Below, in pieces: positions 17,128 through 25,473 of a DNA stretch of 64,000 bases; position 1 is the stretch's first letter; every line of letters begins with the position of its first letter. The stretch is from Ferrovibrio sp. (GTDB lineage Bacteria > Pseudomonadota > Alphaproteobacteria > Ferrovibrionales > Ferrovibrionaceae): positions 1 through 64,000 of the forward strand of contig NZ_JAHBYG010000006.1 in NCBI RefSeq assembly GCF_019636075.1, written 5' to 3'. The notes under the pieces are model-generated. The model searched no databases. It saw only the letters and a list, made by a program, of their open reading frames with translations, and was not told where the DNA came from. Made by a program: the position numbers and the translations under genes.

Positions 17128-17223
17128 AAGATGGATCCGCTTGCTTTTGGGAGGTTGCAAGCAGTATGCACCGTATTGCCAGGGCTGGCATTGACTTCTG
17201 TCAATGCCAGAAAATCCCGAAAA

Positions 17224-18024
17224 TCAGCTATCGAAGCCTGGATCCGAGGCGGATACCCGGCGCAGAAAGGCCGCCCATTCGGTATCGGCAAGCGTGCCTG
17301 CCGCCATTCTGTCATATGTGTTGGAATATTGCCTGGCCACCTTTTCGGGTATGCCCGGCGGCACCGGCGCGGCGGGCTGACCGGCTGCCTGGAAAGCGAG
17401 CTGCGCCTGGCAGGACCGCTGCAGGTTATGCATCAGCTTGAAGGCTTCCGCTACGGAACGGCCGCAGGTGAGCAGGCCGTGATGGCGCAGGATCATCACT
17501 GGTTTTTCGCCCAGATCGGCTACCAGGCGCTGACGCTCATCCAGATCCAGGGCGAGGCCTTCATAGGTGTGATAGGCGATTTTGCCATGGAACTGCATGG
17601 CCCACTGATTCAGCGGCAGCAGGCCATCCTGCTGACACGATACGGCCACGCCGGCCACGGTATGGGTATGCAGCACGCAAGCCACATCATGCCGCGCGGC
17701 ATGGATGGCGCTGTGGATGGTGAAGCCGGCTGGGTTGATGCCCAGGCCCAGTTTATCTTCGATCACATTGCCGTCGATATCCACCGCCACCAGATTGGAA
17801 GCGGTCACCTCCTCGAAGCGCATGCCGAACGGATTGATCAGAAAGCATTCGCGCCCGCTGTCATCGCTGGGCAGGCGCGCCGAGATATGGGTGAAGATAC
17901 TGTCGTCCATACCCAGGCGATGAATCAGGCGATAGCAGGCAGCCAGATCCACGCGCGTCTGCCAGGCGGCATCCGAAGGCTTGGCAAGTGTGAGATGGGA
18001 CGGCTTCGTTTTCATTGGCTGCAT
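17224..18024 (-). CDS. Class II aldolase/adducin-family protein
   Basis: A 266-residue class II aldolase/adducin fold. The zinc-site His pair is visible in VLHTHTVAG (about residue 117) and a further His in RHHGLLTCG (about residue 180); HISARLP and INPFGMRFEEVTASNLVAVD are the usual substrate and phosphate loop regions. Members act as fuculose- or ribulose-phosphate aldolases/epimerases, or as decarboxylases or oxygenases of unknown acids. Length exceeds the usual 215-230 because of N- and C-terminal tails. It is the last gene of the IclR-ABC transporter run, 62 bases after the ATPase gene, so it may process the imported compound. Confidence 0.8.
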   Translation of the reverse strand: MQPMKTKPSHLTLAKPSDAAWQTRVDLAACYRLIHRLGMDDSIFTHISARLPSDDSGRECFLINPFGMRFEEVTASNLVAVDIDGNVIEDKLGLGINPAGFTIHSAIHAARHDVACVLHTHTVAGVAVSCQQDGLLPLNQWAMQFHGKIAYHTYEGLALDLDERQRLVADLGEKPVMILRHHGLLTCGRSVAEAFKLMHNLQRSCQAQLAFQAAGQPAAPVPPGIPEKVARQYSNTYDRMAAGTLADTEWAAFLRRVSASDPGFDS

Positions 18025-18059
18025 GGCGCTTTGGTTCCTGATTGGTGCCGCAGGGCGAT

Positions 18060-18101
18060 CACTAGGCTGGGATCACTGGACTGAGATCACTGGACTGGGA
18101 T
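18060..18101. repeat. Three tandem 14-bp units across the stop codon of the PotA-like gene
   Basis: CACTAGGCTGGGAT, CACTGGACTGAGAT and CACTGGACTGGGAT follow one another on the + strand. The innermost copy (18088-18101) encodes the last residues of the ATPase (IPVQ) on the (-) strand, and the TGA at 18087-18089 straddles the border to the second copy. The outer copies are untranslated duplicates of the gene end. Confidence 0.9.
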
Positions 18102-19145
18102 CAGATGCATGTCGTTTTCGCGCCAGGCGATACGAATGGTATCGCCCTCATGCAGATGCGAAGCCTGCACGGAAGGAAGCCGTGCGCGGAGGTTCAGACC
18201 CGCGGCGCTGCCGATCAATAGCACGGAATCGCCATAATGGACCAGACCTTCGATCAGGAAGGATAGCACGCAATGGCCCTGTTCGTCGCCGCCCGTCCAC
18301 AGGCCGATGGCTTCAGGCCGCACCAGGCCGTGAAACTTGCCGGCCTGCGACGGCGCGGCGATGTTCAGTGCGCCTATCCCCTGGGCAACCAGGCCGTCAT
18401 TCTGGCGGGTAACGTCCAGGAAATTGCTGTCGCCGATAAAGCTGCCGACAAAACGTGTGGTCGGCCGCTGGTAGATATCCAGCGGCGGCGCAAATTGCTC
18501 CACCACGCCCTGGCTGAACACCGCGATGCGGTCAGACATGGTCATCGCTTCGCTCTGGTCATGGGTCACGTAGATCGTGGTGATGCCCAGTTCGCGGTGG
18601 ATACGCTTGATCTCCACCTGCATCTGCTCGCGCAGATTTTTGTCCAGCGCGCCCAGCGGTTCGTCCAGCAGCAGCACATCGGGGCCGAAAACCAGGGCGC
18701 GCGCCAAAGCCACGCGCTGTTGCTGGCCGCCAGACATTTCGCGCGGATGCCGCCCGCCGAATGCGGCCAGGCCCACCATGTCCAGTGCTTCTGCGGCGCG
18801 CCTGGCGATTTCGGCGGCCGGGGTTTTGCGCATGCGCAGCGGAAAGCCCACATTCTCCAGCGCGGTCATGTGCGGAAACAGCGCGTAATTCTGAAACACC
18901 ATGCCGATATTGCGCTTATGCGCCGGCACCGGGGCGATCTCGCGGCCGCCCAGCAGAATGCTGCCGGAGGTGGGCATCTCGAACCCGGCCACCATCATCA
19001 GCGTGGTGGTCTTGCCCGAGCCGCTGGGCCCCAGGAAGGACACGAACTCGCCCTTGCGTATATCCAGCGAAATGCCGCGCACCGCCTGCTGTTTGCCATC
19101 GTAGGATTTCACCAGATCCCGGATTTCGAGATAGGCCTGCGTCAT
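18087..19145 (-). CDS. PotA-like ABC transporter ATP-binding protein
   Basis: A 352-residue ATPase: Walker A GPSGSGKTT, Q-loop NYALFPHM, signature MSGGQQQR, Walker B VLLLDEPLGALD, H-loop VTHDQ, then a TOBE domain (about 275-350). It energises import with the two permeases and binding protein encoded upstream, in the polyamine/putrescine/2-aminoethylphosphonate/iron group. An ATG at 19205 overlaps the permease stop (ATGA) and would add 20 residues of unlike sequence; the ATG at 19145 is preferred because AGGGGG precedes it and the protein then begins at the usual point. Its 3' end is built of 14-bp repeats. Confidence 0.9.
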   Translation of the reverse strand: MTQAYLEIRDLVKSYDGKQQAVRGISLDIRKGEFVSFLGPSGSGKTTTLMMVAGFEMPTSGSILLGGREIAPVPAHKRNIGMVFQNYALFPHMTALENVGFPLRMRKTPAAEIARRAAEALDMVGLAAFGGRHPREMSGGQQQRVALARALVFGPDVLLLDEPLGALDKNLREQMQVEIKRIHRELGITTIYVTHDQSEAMTMSDRIAVFSQGVVEQFAPPLDIYQRPTTRFVGSFIGDSNFLDVTRQNDGLVAQGIGALNIAAPSQAGKFHGLVRPEAIGLWTGGDEQGHCVLSFLIEGLVHYGDSVLLIGSAAGLNLRARLPSVQASHLHEGDTIRIAWRENDMHLIPVQ

Positions 19146-19201
19146 CACCACCCCCTGGGAATGCGTTTGAGACAGTGCATTCATATGTCTATCGAAAACC
19201 G

Positions 19202-19990
19202 TCATGCCGCGCGGAATTGGCTGCGGGCCTTCACGATGGCACGCCAGGCCAGCGGGCTCAGCACCGCCAGCAGCACCACGGCGAACAGCAAGGTGGATAC
19301 CACCGATATGATCGGGTCCGCCTCGATACGGATACTGTCGAACATCTTGCGCGGCAGCGTGGAAGCCGCCTGGCCGGAAATGAAGATCGCCACCACCGCT
19401 TCGTCGAAGGAATGGATGAAGGCGAACAGGCCGCCCACCAAGAAGCCGGGCCGCAGCACCGGGAACGTAACTTCCCAGAAGGTGCGCAGCGGGCTGGCGC
19501 CGAGATTCATCGCCGCGCGTTCCAGGTTGCGGTCGAAGCCCTTCAGCGATGCGGCGATGATCAGATAACAGACCGGCACCGAAAGGCAGGTATGCGCCAG
19601 CACCACGCCCAGCGGCGAATGGATGATCTTCAACTGGCTGAAATAGGTGTAATAACCCAGCGCCATCACGATATTGGGCACGATCATCGGCATCATCAGC
19701 AGCAGATTGATCGCGCTGCGGCCCATGAAGCGCTGGCGCACCATGGCAAAGCTGGCCGGGATCACCAGCAGCATGGTCAGCAGCATGGTGGCCAGGCCGA
19801 TGCCGATGCTGTTGAAAACCGGGGTAAGCCAGCGTTCGTCGCCGAAGAACGAACGGTAATAGCCCAGCCAATAGCCCGGCGGCGGAAATTCAAAGGAATT
19901 CGCGGTGCTGAACGACATCGGCACCACGACCAGCAACGGGCCGAGCACGAAGAGCGCGACGAGCAGAGCGAGGGCGAGGGTGATGCGCAT
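19202..19990 (-). CDS. PotC-like ABC permease
   Basis: A 262-residue inner-membrane permease with six hydrophobic segments. The EAA motif that docks the ATPase is RAAMNLGASPLRTFWEVTFP (about residues 160-179). It starts four bases after the stop of the PotB-like gene. PotC-group permeases work as heterodimers with a PotB-type partner, which is present next door, so the transporter is complete. Confidence 0.92.
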   Translation of the reverse strand: MRITLALALLVALFVLGPLLVVVPMSFSTANSFEFPPPGYWLGYYRSFFGDERWLTPVFNSIGIGLATMLLTMLLVIPASFAMVRQRFMGRSAINLLLMMPMIVPNIVMALGYYTYFSQLKIIHSPLGVVLAHTCLSVPVCYLIIAASLKGFDRNLERAAMNLGASPLRTFWEVTFPVLRPGFLVGGLFAFIHSFDEAVVAIFISGQAASTLPRKMFDSIRIEADPIISVVSTLLFAVVLLAVLSPLAWRAIVKARSQFRAA

Positions 19991-19994
19991 CGGC

Positions 19995-20828
19995 TCAGCC
20001 CCACAACTTGTCGAGACCGACAAAGCGGTTATACAGCGCAAACACCGTGAGCGTGACCGCCAGCAGGATCACCGAAGTGGCGGAGGCCTCGCCGAATTCG
20101 AGGAATTCCTCGATCTGCTGGCCGATCAGGCCGGCGATCATCTGCTCGCGCGGGCTGCCCAGCAGCACCGGCGTTACGTAAAAGCCCAGGCACATGATGA
20201 AAACCAGCGTGCAGCCATTCACGATCCCGGGCGCGCTGAGCGGCAGGAAGATGCGGCGGAAGGCATCGAAAGGCGAGGCACCCAGGCTGCGCGCGGCGCG
20301 CGTCAGGTTGGGGTCGATCTTCTTCATCACCGAATACAGCGCCAGCACCATGAACGGGATCAGCAGATGCACCATGGCCAGCGTGGACGAGAAGCGCGTG
20401 AACAGCAATTGCGGCGCAGGCACGATGCCCAGCATCTCCATGGCGGCGCGCAACGGGCCGTTATTGCCCAGGATCACCATCCAGGCAAAGGTGCGGACCA
20501 GGAAGCTGGTCCAGAAACTCATGGTCACGATCAATAGAATCGTGGTGGCGAAGGCGCCGCCCAGCCGCACCACCATATAGGCCAGCGGATAGGCCATCAG
20601 CAGCGCCAGCACGGTAACGAAAGCGGCGGTCTGGAAGGTGCCGAACAGCACCTTCCAGTAGAAGCCGTCGGTGATGAACGCGGTGTAATGCTTCAGGGTG
20701 AAGCCCGGATCCATCACGCTGAAATACAGCACCTGGCTGAGTGGGACGAGGAAGAATACGGCGAGGAAGCCCACCACCGGCAGCAACAGCAGCCAGAGCA
20801 GCGCCCTCTCATTACGAAGTGTGGTCAT
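19995..20828 (-). CDS. PotB-like ABC permease
   Basis: A 277-residue inner-membrane permease with six hydrophobic segments and the EAA motif RAARSLGASPFDAFRRIFLP (about residues 180-199). The ATG at 20828 has GGAGG five bases upstream; an in-frame GTG four codons earlier is less likely. It forms the transport pore with the PotC-like protein encoded directly downstream. Confidence 0.92.
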   Translation of the reverse strand: MTTLRNERALLWLLLLPVVGFLAVFFLVPLSQVLYFSVMDPGFTLKHYTAFITDGFYWKVLFGTFQTAAFVTVLALLMAYPLAYMVVRLGGAFATTILLIVTMSFWTSFLVRTFAWMVILGNNGPLRAAMEMLGIVPAPQLLFTRFSSTLAMVHLLIPFMVLALYSVMKKIDPNLTRAARSLGASPFDAFRRIFLPLSAPGIVNGCTLVFIMCLGFYVTPVLLGSPREQMIAGLIGQQIEEFLEFGEASATSVILLAVTLTVFALYNRFVGLDKLWG

Positions 20829-20857
20829 CCTCGCCTCCACCCAGGCAGGTTAATCTA

Positions 20858-21937
20858 TCAGCGTGCGATCCAGCGATCGAACTGCTTGCTGGCTTCCGCC
20901 AGTTGATCGCTCGCCTTGGTGGTATCCTGCAACACCACCTTCTTGATGTTTTCCGGCGAGGTAGGCATCAGCTTGGCATCCTCGGCCGGAACGAAATCGA
21001 ACGCCTTGGGATTGAGCGGACCATAAACATTGGCCAGGCTGAATTTCGATACATTGTCGCCGCGCACGGCGGTCTGCACGAATTTCCAGGCCAGCGCGGC
21101 GCGCGGCGAACCCTTGGCAACCACCCAATAGGCGCGGTCGAGCAGGGCCTTGTCCCAGATCATCTCGATCGGCTGGCCTTCGCGGATCAGGCGCACCGGA
21201 TAGGTCTGCCAGATGCCGATCATGTCCACTTCGCCATCGCGCAGCAGCTGGCCGGATTGCGGGCCCTGGGTCCACCACACGCGGATATGCGGCTTGATCT
21301 TGTCCAGCTTGGCGAATGCGCGATCCAGATCCAGCGGAAACAGCTTGTCGGGATCCACGCCATCGGCCAGCAAGGCAATTGCCAGCACGCGGCCGGCATG
21401 GCGCTGCAGGCAGCGCGAGCCGGGGAATTTGATCGGATCGAAGAAGTCGGCCCAGGTCTTCGGGCCGCCATTGGGGAACTTGTCCTTGCGATACGAAATC
21501 AGCGTGGCGAAGGCGTGCGAGGCCACGCCGTTCTGGAAGATCGCGCCATCCCACAGGGCAGACTTGTCCAGCGGCGCCTTGCTCACGTCTTCCAGCAGTC
21601 CGGCCTCGTTGGCGCGCACGATATCGGCATCGCCAAGCGTGGTCACGTCGAACTCGTACACGCCGGTTTTCACCTGGGCGGCCAGTTTGGCGAAAGACAC
21701 CGGGGAGACGGTCTTGATCTCCACGTTGTTCTCGCGCATGAACGGCTCGAACAGGTTCACCTTGGCGGATTCTTCCCAGGGGCCGCCCCAGGTATTCACA
21801 TACAGCACGTCGCGCGCATGGGCGCGGCTGATGAACGGGCCCGGAAAGCTCAGCGCGGCAGTGGCGCCGGCCAGAGTAAGGGCCTTGCGGCGGTTCACCA
21901 CCAGCTTGCTGCCCATGTTGGTTTTTTCGTCAGTCAT
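20858..21937 (-). CDS. PotD-like periplasmic binding protein with Tat-type signal
   Basis: The 359-residue protein starts with NRRKALTLAGATAALSFPG, a twin-arginine-like signal (about residues 15-40, ending RAHA), then YVNTWGGPWEESAKVNLFEPF, typical of PotD/AfuA group binding proteins (TIGR-type extracellular solute-binding family 1). VKTGVYEFDVTTLGDADIVRA and WWTQGPQSGQLLRDGEVDM follow the spermidine/putrescine pattern. Tat export suggests folding before secretion. It is 60 bases downstream of the M19-like gene. The ligand could be a polyamine, an amino-acid derivative or a betaine-like compound; sequence alone does not settle it. Confidence 0.88.
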   Translation of the reverse strand: MTDEKTNMGSKLVVNRRKALTLAGATAALSFPGPFISRAHARDVLYVNTWGGPWEESAKVNLFEPFMRENNVEIKTVSPVSFAKLAAQVKTGVYEFDVTTLGDADIVRANEAGLLEDVSKAPLDKSALWDGAIFQNGVASHAFATLISYRKDKFPNGGPKTWADFFDPIKFPGSRCLQRHAGRVLAIALLADGVDPDKLFPLDLDRAFAKLDKIKPHIRVWWTQGPQSGQLLRDGEVDMIGIWQTYPVRLIREGQPIEMIWDKALLDRAYWVVAKGSPRAALAWKFVQTAVRGDNVSKFSLANVYGPLNPKAFDFVPAEDAKLMPTSPENIKKVVLQDTTKASDQLAEASKQFDRWIAR

Positions 21938-21997
21938 TGTCTCACCCTCTTTGTGTTTTCCCTGCGTAAAAATAAAAGCGGTTCCTACTCGAAATCC

Positions 21998-22981
21998 TCA
22001 GCCGAACACGGCCTTGTAAACGCGATGCCAATTGCCATGGGTCAGCTTGGCCACTTCGGCGGCATTGAATCCGCGGCGCGCCAGGCCATCCGATACCAGG
22101 CCGAGATTTTCCGGCTCCTTGAACCAATCGGCCGGCGGCGCCTTGCCGGTATTGGTGGCCGAGCCGGCGCCGTAATCCGGGCCGCGGGTCCAGCGCCCGG
22201 TGCGCATCCAGTCCAGATCCTTCACCGTGGTGTTGTGGCTGCGGTCGGTGCCGATGCCCACATGGTCGATGCCGGCGATATCCACCGTGCGCGCCACCAT
22301 CTCGCACCAATTGTCCACCGAGGCGCAGTAATGGTTGCCGGTGATGTTGCGGTAGGTGGCGCAGCCGATCACGCCGCCATTGTCGCGCAGGGCATGCAGC
22401 ACGTCGTCGGTCTTGTTGCGCTTATGCGGAAACAGGCTGTCGGCATTGGCGTGGCTGATCGCCACCGGTTTCTGCGAATGCTTCACGGCATCCAGCGTGG
22501 TGCGATTGCCCACATGGGAAAGATCCACCAGCATGCCGCAGGCATTCATCTCGCGGATTACTTCCTTGCCATAGCGCGCCAGGCCGGAATCATGCTCTTC
22601 GTAGCAGCTGCCGCCCAGGTCGTTCTGATTGTTGTAGGTGAGCTGCACCACGCGCACGCCCATATCGGCGAACAATTCCACGAAGGCGATGCGGCTTTCG
22701 AACAGCACGGCATTCTGGAAGCCCAGCAGCAGGGCCAGCTTGCCCTCGCTCACCGCGCGGTCGATATCGCCGCTGGTCAGCGCGATCGAAACGATATCGC
22801 TGTTGGCGCGCGCCAGGGCCCGCCAGCGGGTGATCGATTCCATCGATTCGATGGCATTCTCCCAGAAGCCGAGCGTAACGGTGACGCAGCGCACGCCGCC
22901 CTTGAGCAGCGATTCAAACACCGCGCGGTCGAAATGCCCGCATTGCAGGCCATCATAGATGAGTGGTTTGGCAGCAGACAT
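21998..22981 (-). CDS. M19-like (renal dipeptidase family) protein with altered metal site
   Basis: A 327-residue amidohydrolase-fold protein of the membrane-dipeptidase group without a signal peptide, so cytoplasmic. LVDLSHVG, ISHANA and GIDHVGIGTD keep the C-terminal His, His and Asp of family M19. The N-terminal His-x-Asp (usually DGHND) reads DGLQC near residues 10-14, and the bridging Glu position reads LGFQNA (Gln near 90). It should therefore not be a standard binuclear zinc dipeptidase. A related subfamily with the DGLQ start exists in other alphaproteobacteria as I recall it. Located between two unrecognised genes and the ABC importer, it probably acts on the imported compound. Confidence 0.8.
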   Translation of the reverse strand: MSAAKPLIYDGLQCGHFDRAVFESLLKGGVRCVTVTLGFWENAIESMESITRWRALARANSDIVSIALTSGDIDRAVSEGKLALLLGFQNAVLFESRIAFVELFADMGVRVVQLTYNNQNDLGGSCYEEHDSGLARYGKEVIREMNACGMLVDLSHVGNRTTLDAVKHSQKPVAISHANADSLFPHKRNKTDDVLHALRDNGGVIGCATYRNITGNHYCASVDNWCEMVARTVDIAGIDHVGIGTDRSHNTTVKDLDWMRTGRWTRGPDYGAGSATNTGKAPPADWFKEPENLGLVSDGLARRGFNAAEVAKLTHGNWHRVYKAVFG

Positions 22982-22993
22982 CCCAGGTGTTCC

Positions 22994-23758
22994 TTATGCG
23001 GCGGCTGTGGAATCGGCGGCGCCGGTCAGCAGCGAAAAATCGGTTTCGTCGTCGTCGGTGCGCCCGATGATGCGACCTTGATCATCCAGGATGATCGGGC
23101 CGGCATGGCGGCGCGACACCACTGAATCCGGCGTCAGCGAACGGTTGGACAATTCGTAGATATCGGCCCAGAGCGCGCGCTCGGTTGGGAAACCGCGTTT
23201 CAGCATGCCGGCCAGGAAGGCATCGGTGCCCACGCTGTCGGCTGCCGCGATCTGGCCACGCTTGTCGGCAGCGGTGATGCGATAGGCATTGCCTTCGGCC
23301 GTCACCGTCACATCTGCCTGCTGGCGCAGGGCCAGCGGCACAAGGGCGGCCAGGAATTCGCCATGCCGCACGTTGCGCAGCAGCAGGCTTGCCGACTTGC
23401 CGGTCTCGAAGGCTTGCGCCACGGCGATATCCAGCACGGCCGGGCCTACCGACCAAGCATGTTCGCCCAGGGCATCAAGCTGGGCATCAAGCTGGGCATC
23501 AAGCTGCGCATCTGGCGCGTCAACGCTCAGCAGCTTCAGCCTGGTGGGCTGCATGCCGCGCAGGCTGTCGAAATTGTCGCGCAGATGGGCCAGGCCGTTC
23601 AGGCCCAGGCCCTCGGCGGCGATCACCATTTCGCGCGCCGCTGAAACCGCACCCGGCGGCAGGCCGGTCAGCAGCATGATGCGCTCCACCATCAGGCGCG
23701 TTTCGCGCACCGACAGCAGTACATCGGGGCCGTCTTTCAGCAGGGATTCAGCGCTCAT
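22994..23758 (-). CDS. Unrecognised 254-residue protein of the IclR-ABC operon
   Basis: I do not recognise this family. The protein is soluble with no signal peptide. The first 60 residues (VRETRLMVERIMLLTGLPPGAVSAAREMVIAAEGLGLNGLAHL) and the central GPAVLDIAVAQAFETGKSASLLLRNVRHGEF look a little like the N-terminal part of malate/L-lactate dehydrogenases of the Ldh_2 type, but no cofactor site is obvious. Residues about 85-96 are three copies of QLDA from a 12-bp repeat. It overlaps the 572-residue gene upstream by ATGA and the M19-like gene starts 12 bases after its stop, so the three are made together. It might be an accessory subunit. Confidence 0.7.
   Translation of the reverse strand: MSAESLLKDGPDVLLSVRETRLMVERIMLLTGLPPGAVSAAREMVIAAEGLGLNGLAHLRDNFDSLRGMQPTRLKLLSVDAPDAQLDAQLDAQLDALGEHAWSVGPAVLDIAVAQAFETGKSASLLLRNVRHGEFLAALVPLALRQQADVTVTAEGNAYRITAADKRGQIAAADSVGTDAFLAGMLKRGFPTERALWADIYELSNRSLTPDSVVSRRHAGPIILDDQGRIIGRTDDDETDFSLLTGAADSTAAA
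23471..23506. repeat. Three tandem 12-bp units coding QLDA repeats
   Basis: GGCATCAAGCTG is repeated perfectly at 23471-23482, 23483-23494 and 23495-23506. On the (-) strand the array encodes repeated Q-L-D-A in a linker-like part of the 254-residue protein. Its period is divisible by three, so the frame is unchanged by copy number. Confidence 0.95.
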
Positions 23759-25473
23759 CGTGTGGGCTCCGCAGGATAGAACCAGTCGTCATGGGTGCCG
23801 GCGCGCAAATCCTCCGGCAACGGCGCGCCGTGATAGATCACGCCGCGCAGGTTGCGGTTGAGGAAGTCGCGGGTCTTGTCGATGCCGTGCAGGCCGATAT
23901 TGAGCATCCGCACCATCTGGATGGGCAGGAATTCCTCGCCCATGATGTTCATGTGCGGCGAGTGGTAGCGCAGGCCATGCAGGGTTTGCACACGCGCGAC
24001 GATGCTGCGGAATTGCGGCTGTTCGAGCAGGAAATAGGCCAGCATGCGGTCGGCCGGCTGCTGTGCCAGTGCGGCATCCAGTTCCTGGATCAGGCGCGGC
24101 AGATCAAGGCCCAGATTGAAAGCCCATTCCACTTCCTCGCGCGGACCGCGGCGCGGTTCCTCGGCCGTGGCCGATTTGTACCAGACATAGCGGCGCGAGG
24201 CTTCGGTGCTCAGATCCATCTTGAAGCACCAGGCATATTCATCGCGCAGAATCTGCCGCAGCAGCCCGGCCTTCATCTGCGGCTGGGTGGCGGTTTCCTC
24301 GCTCACGATCAGGCTTTCCGCCAAACCGTCGGCGATCTCCGGCACCAGGTCGATCAGCATGGAATGCAGGGTTTCCAGGGTTTCCGGCAACATGCCGGCT
24401 TCGGCATGGGCGCAAAGCGCCACGAACGGCAATTCCGGTTTGCTGCCCAGCAATTGCCCGCTCGCGGCGTAATCGGCCACCAGCTTGCGCAGGGCGGCCA
24501 GTTCTTCCGCCACGCGGGTGGATGGCACCAGTGCGTCGTAGACCATGCGGTCTTCCTGGCGGAAGCGGATGGCACGCTCCAGCAATACCAGCAGGCGCTT
24601 CACTTCGGCGCTGTCGGGCCGGGCCGACAGCGACTTGCCGTGCGCCAGCGCGGTTTCGCGCGCGGTGATGAAGCGGTCGATCAGCTTGGGGTGGTTGTTG
24701 GCGAACAGGATCAGGCCCAGCGCCGAACCATTGCCCACACCGAGGAAGCGGCGGTATTCCGGCGCCAGTTCGGCCGAGCCGGCCGAGCGATGGCGGGCCA
24801 GGCAATTCACCAGGTCGGTGGCGAATTCGCGCATCAGATAAGCGCTCAGCATCTGCGCTGCCAGCGGCTTGCGCAGGGCATGATCGTTTTCCAGCGTGAG
24901 GAACGAGCGGGTGCCGAAGGTGCCGTTGCCATCCAGGCCGGTATTGCGCATCAGGTAGCAGACCTGGGCGATGGTGGCGCTATCGGGCTGGCGGCCCTGT
25001 GCCAGGCTTTCGACGGTGTGATCGAAGGCGCGCGACGAGCGGTTGGAGCGCGCCCAGACCAGGCTGCGTTCGGTGGCGCGCCCGGCATACAGCTTGGGCA
25101 GTTCGGTCTGCGTCTGCTCGATATCGGCGGCGCTCATCGGGCCTTCCACCAGAGCGCCCATCATGTCCCACGAACGGCCGATGATGCGGCCGGTGCGGCC
25201 GCGCGGATTGTATTCGAAGGAAAAGACCGGGAAATCGAACACCCCCTTTGGGGTTTCGATGCGATATAGCGCACGGCCCTTGGCGCGCTCGTCGATATCG
25301 AATTGCAGCTTGCGCACCGACCAGCGTTCGCGGCTGGCCTCGGCGATGAAGGCGCGCGAAACGCTTACCCGGCTGGGCTGCAAGGCGGCCAGGGTTTCGG
25401 GTTTCATCAGCTTTTGCGGATCGCGCAGCGGTACCAGCGGCTGTTTCGGTAGAGCTTTCTCGGCGGCGCTCAT
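23755..25473 (-). CDS. Unrecognised 572-residue protein of the IclR-ABC operon
   Basis: I do not recognise this family. It is a soluble, largely helical protein without signal peptide or membrane segments. Notable stretches are FDFPVFSFEYNPRGRTGRIIGRSWDMMGAL near residue 75, YLMRNTGLDGNGTFGTRSF near 165, FLGVGNGSALGLILFANNHPKLIDRF near 230 and LRYHSPHMNIMGEEFLPIQMVRMLNIGLHG near the C-terminus. No Walker, Rossmann or metal motif is evident. Its ATG shares one base with the stop of the IclR gene (TGATG) and its end overlaps the 254-residue gene by four bases, so it is tightly coupled to both. The regular His/Asn-rich C-terminus suggests an enzyme. Confidence 0.75.
   Translation of the reverse strand: MSAAEKALPKQPLVPLRDPQKLMKPETLAALQPSRVSVSRAFIAEASRERWSVRKLQFDIDERAKGRALYRIETPKGVFDFPVFSFEYNPRGRTGRIIGRSWDMMGALVEGPMSAADIEQTQTELPKLYAGRATERSLVWARSNRSSRAFDHTVESLAQGRQPDSATIAQVCYLMRNTGLDGNGTFGTRSFLTLENDHALRKPLAAQMLSAYLMREFATDLVNCLARHRSAGSAELAPEYRRFLGVGNGSALGLILFANNHPKLIDRFITARETALAHGKSLSARPDSAEVKRLLVLLERAIRFRQEDRMVYDALVPSTRVAEELAALRKLVADYAASGQLLGSKPELPFVALCAHAEAGMLPETLETLHSMLIDLVPEIADGLAESLIVSEETATQPQMKAGLLRQILRDEYAWCFKMDLSTEASRRYVWYKSATAEEPRRGPREEVEWAFNLGLDLPRLIQELDAALAQQPADRMLAYFLLEQPQFRSIVARVQTLHGLRYHSPHMNIMGEEFLPIQMVRMLNIGLHGIDKTRDFLNRNLRGVIYHGAPLPEDLRAGTHDDWFYPAEPTR

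Noticed and set aside
16075-18084. Open frame of about 670 codons opposite phaC and the class II aldolase
   Set aside because: It spans the gap between two good genes without any ribosome site or recognisable fold.
20741-23125. Long + strand open frame opposite the PotB, PotD and M19-like genes
   Set aside because: Composition is typical of antisense translation, and the three genes on the other strand have full family motifs.
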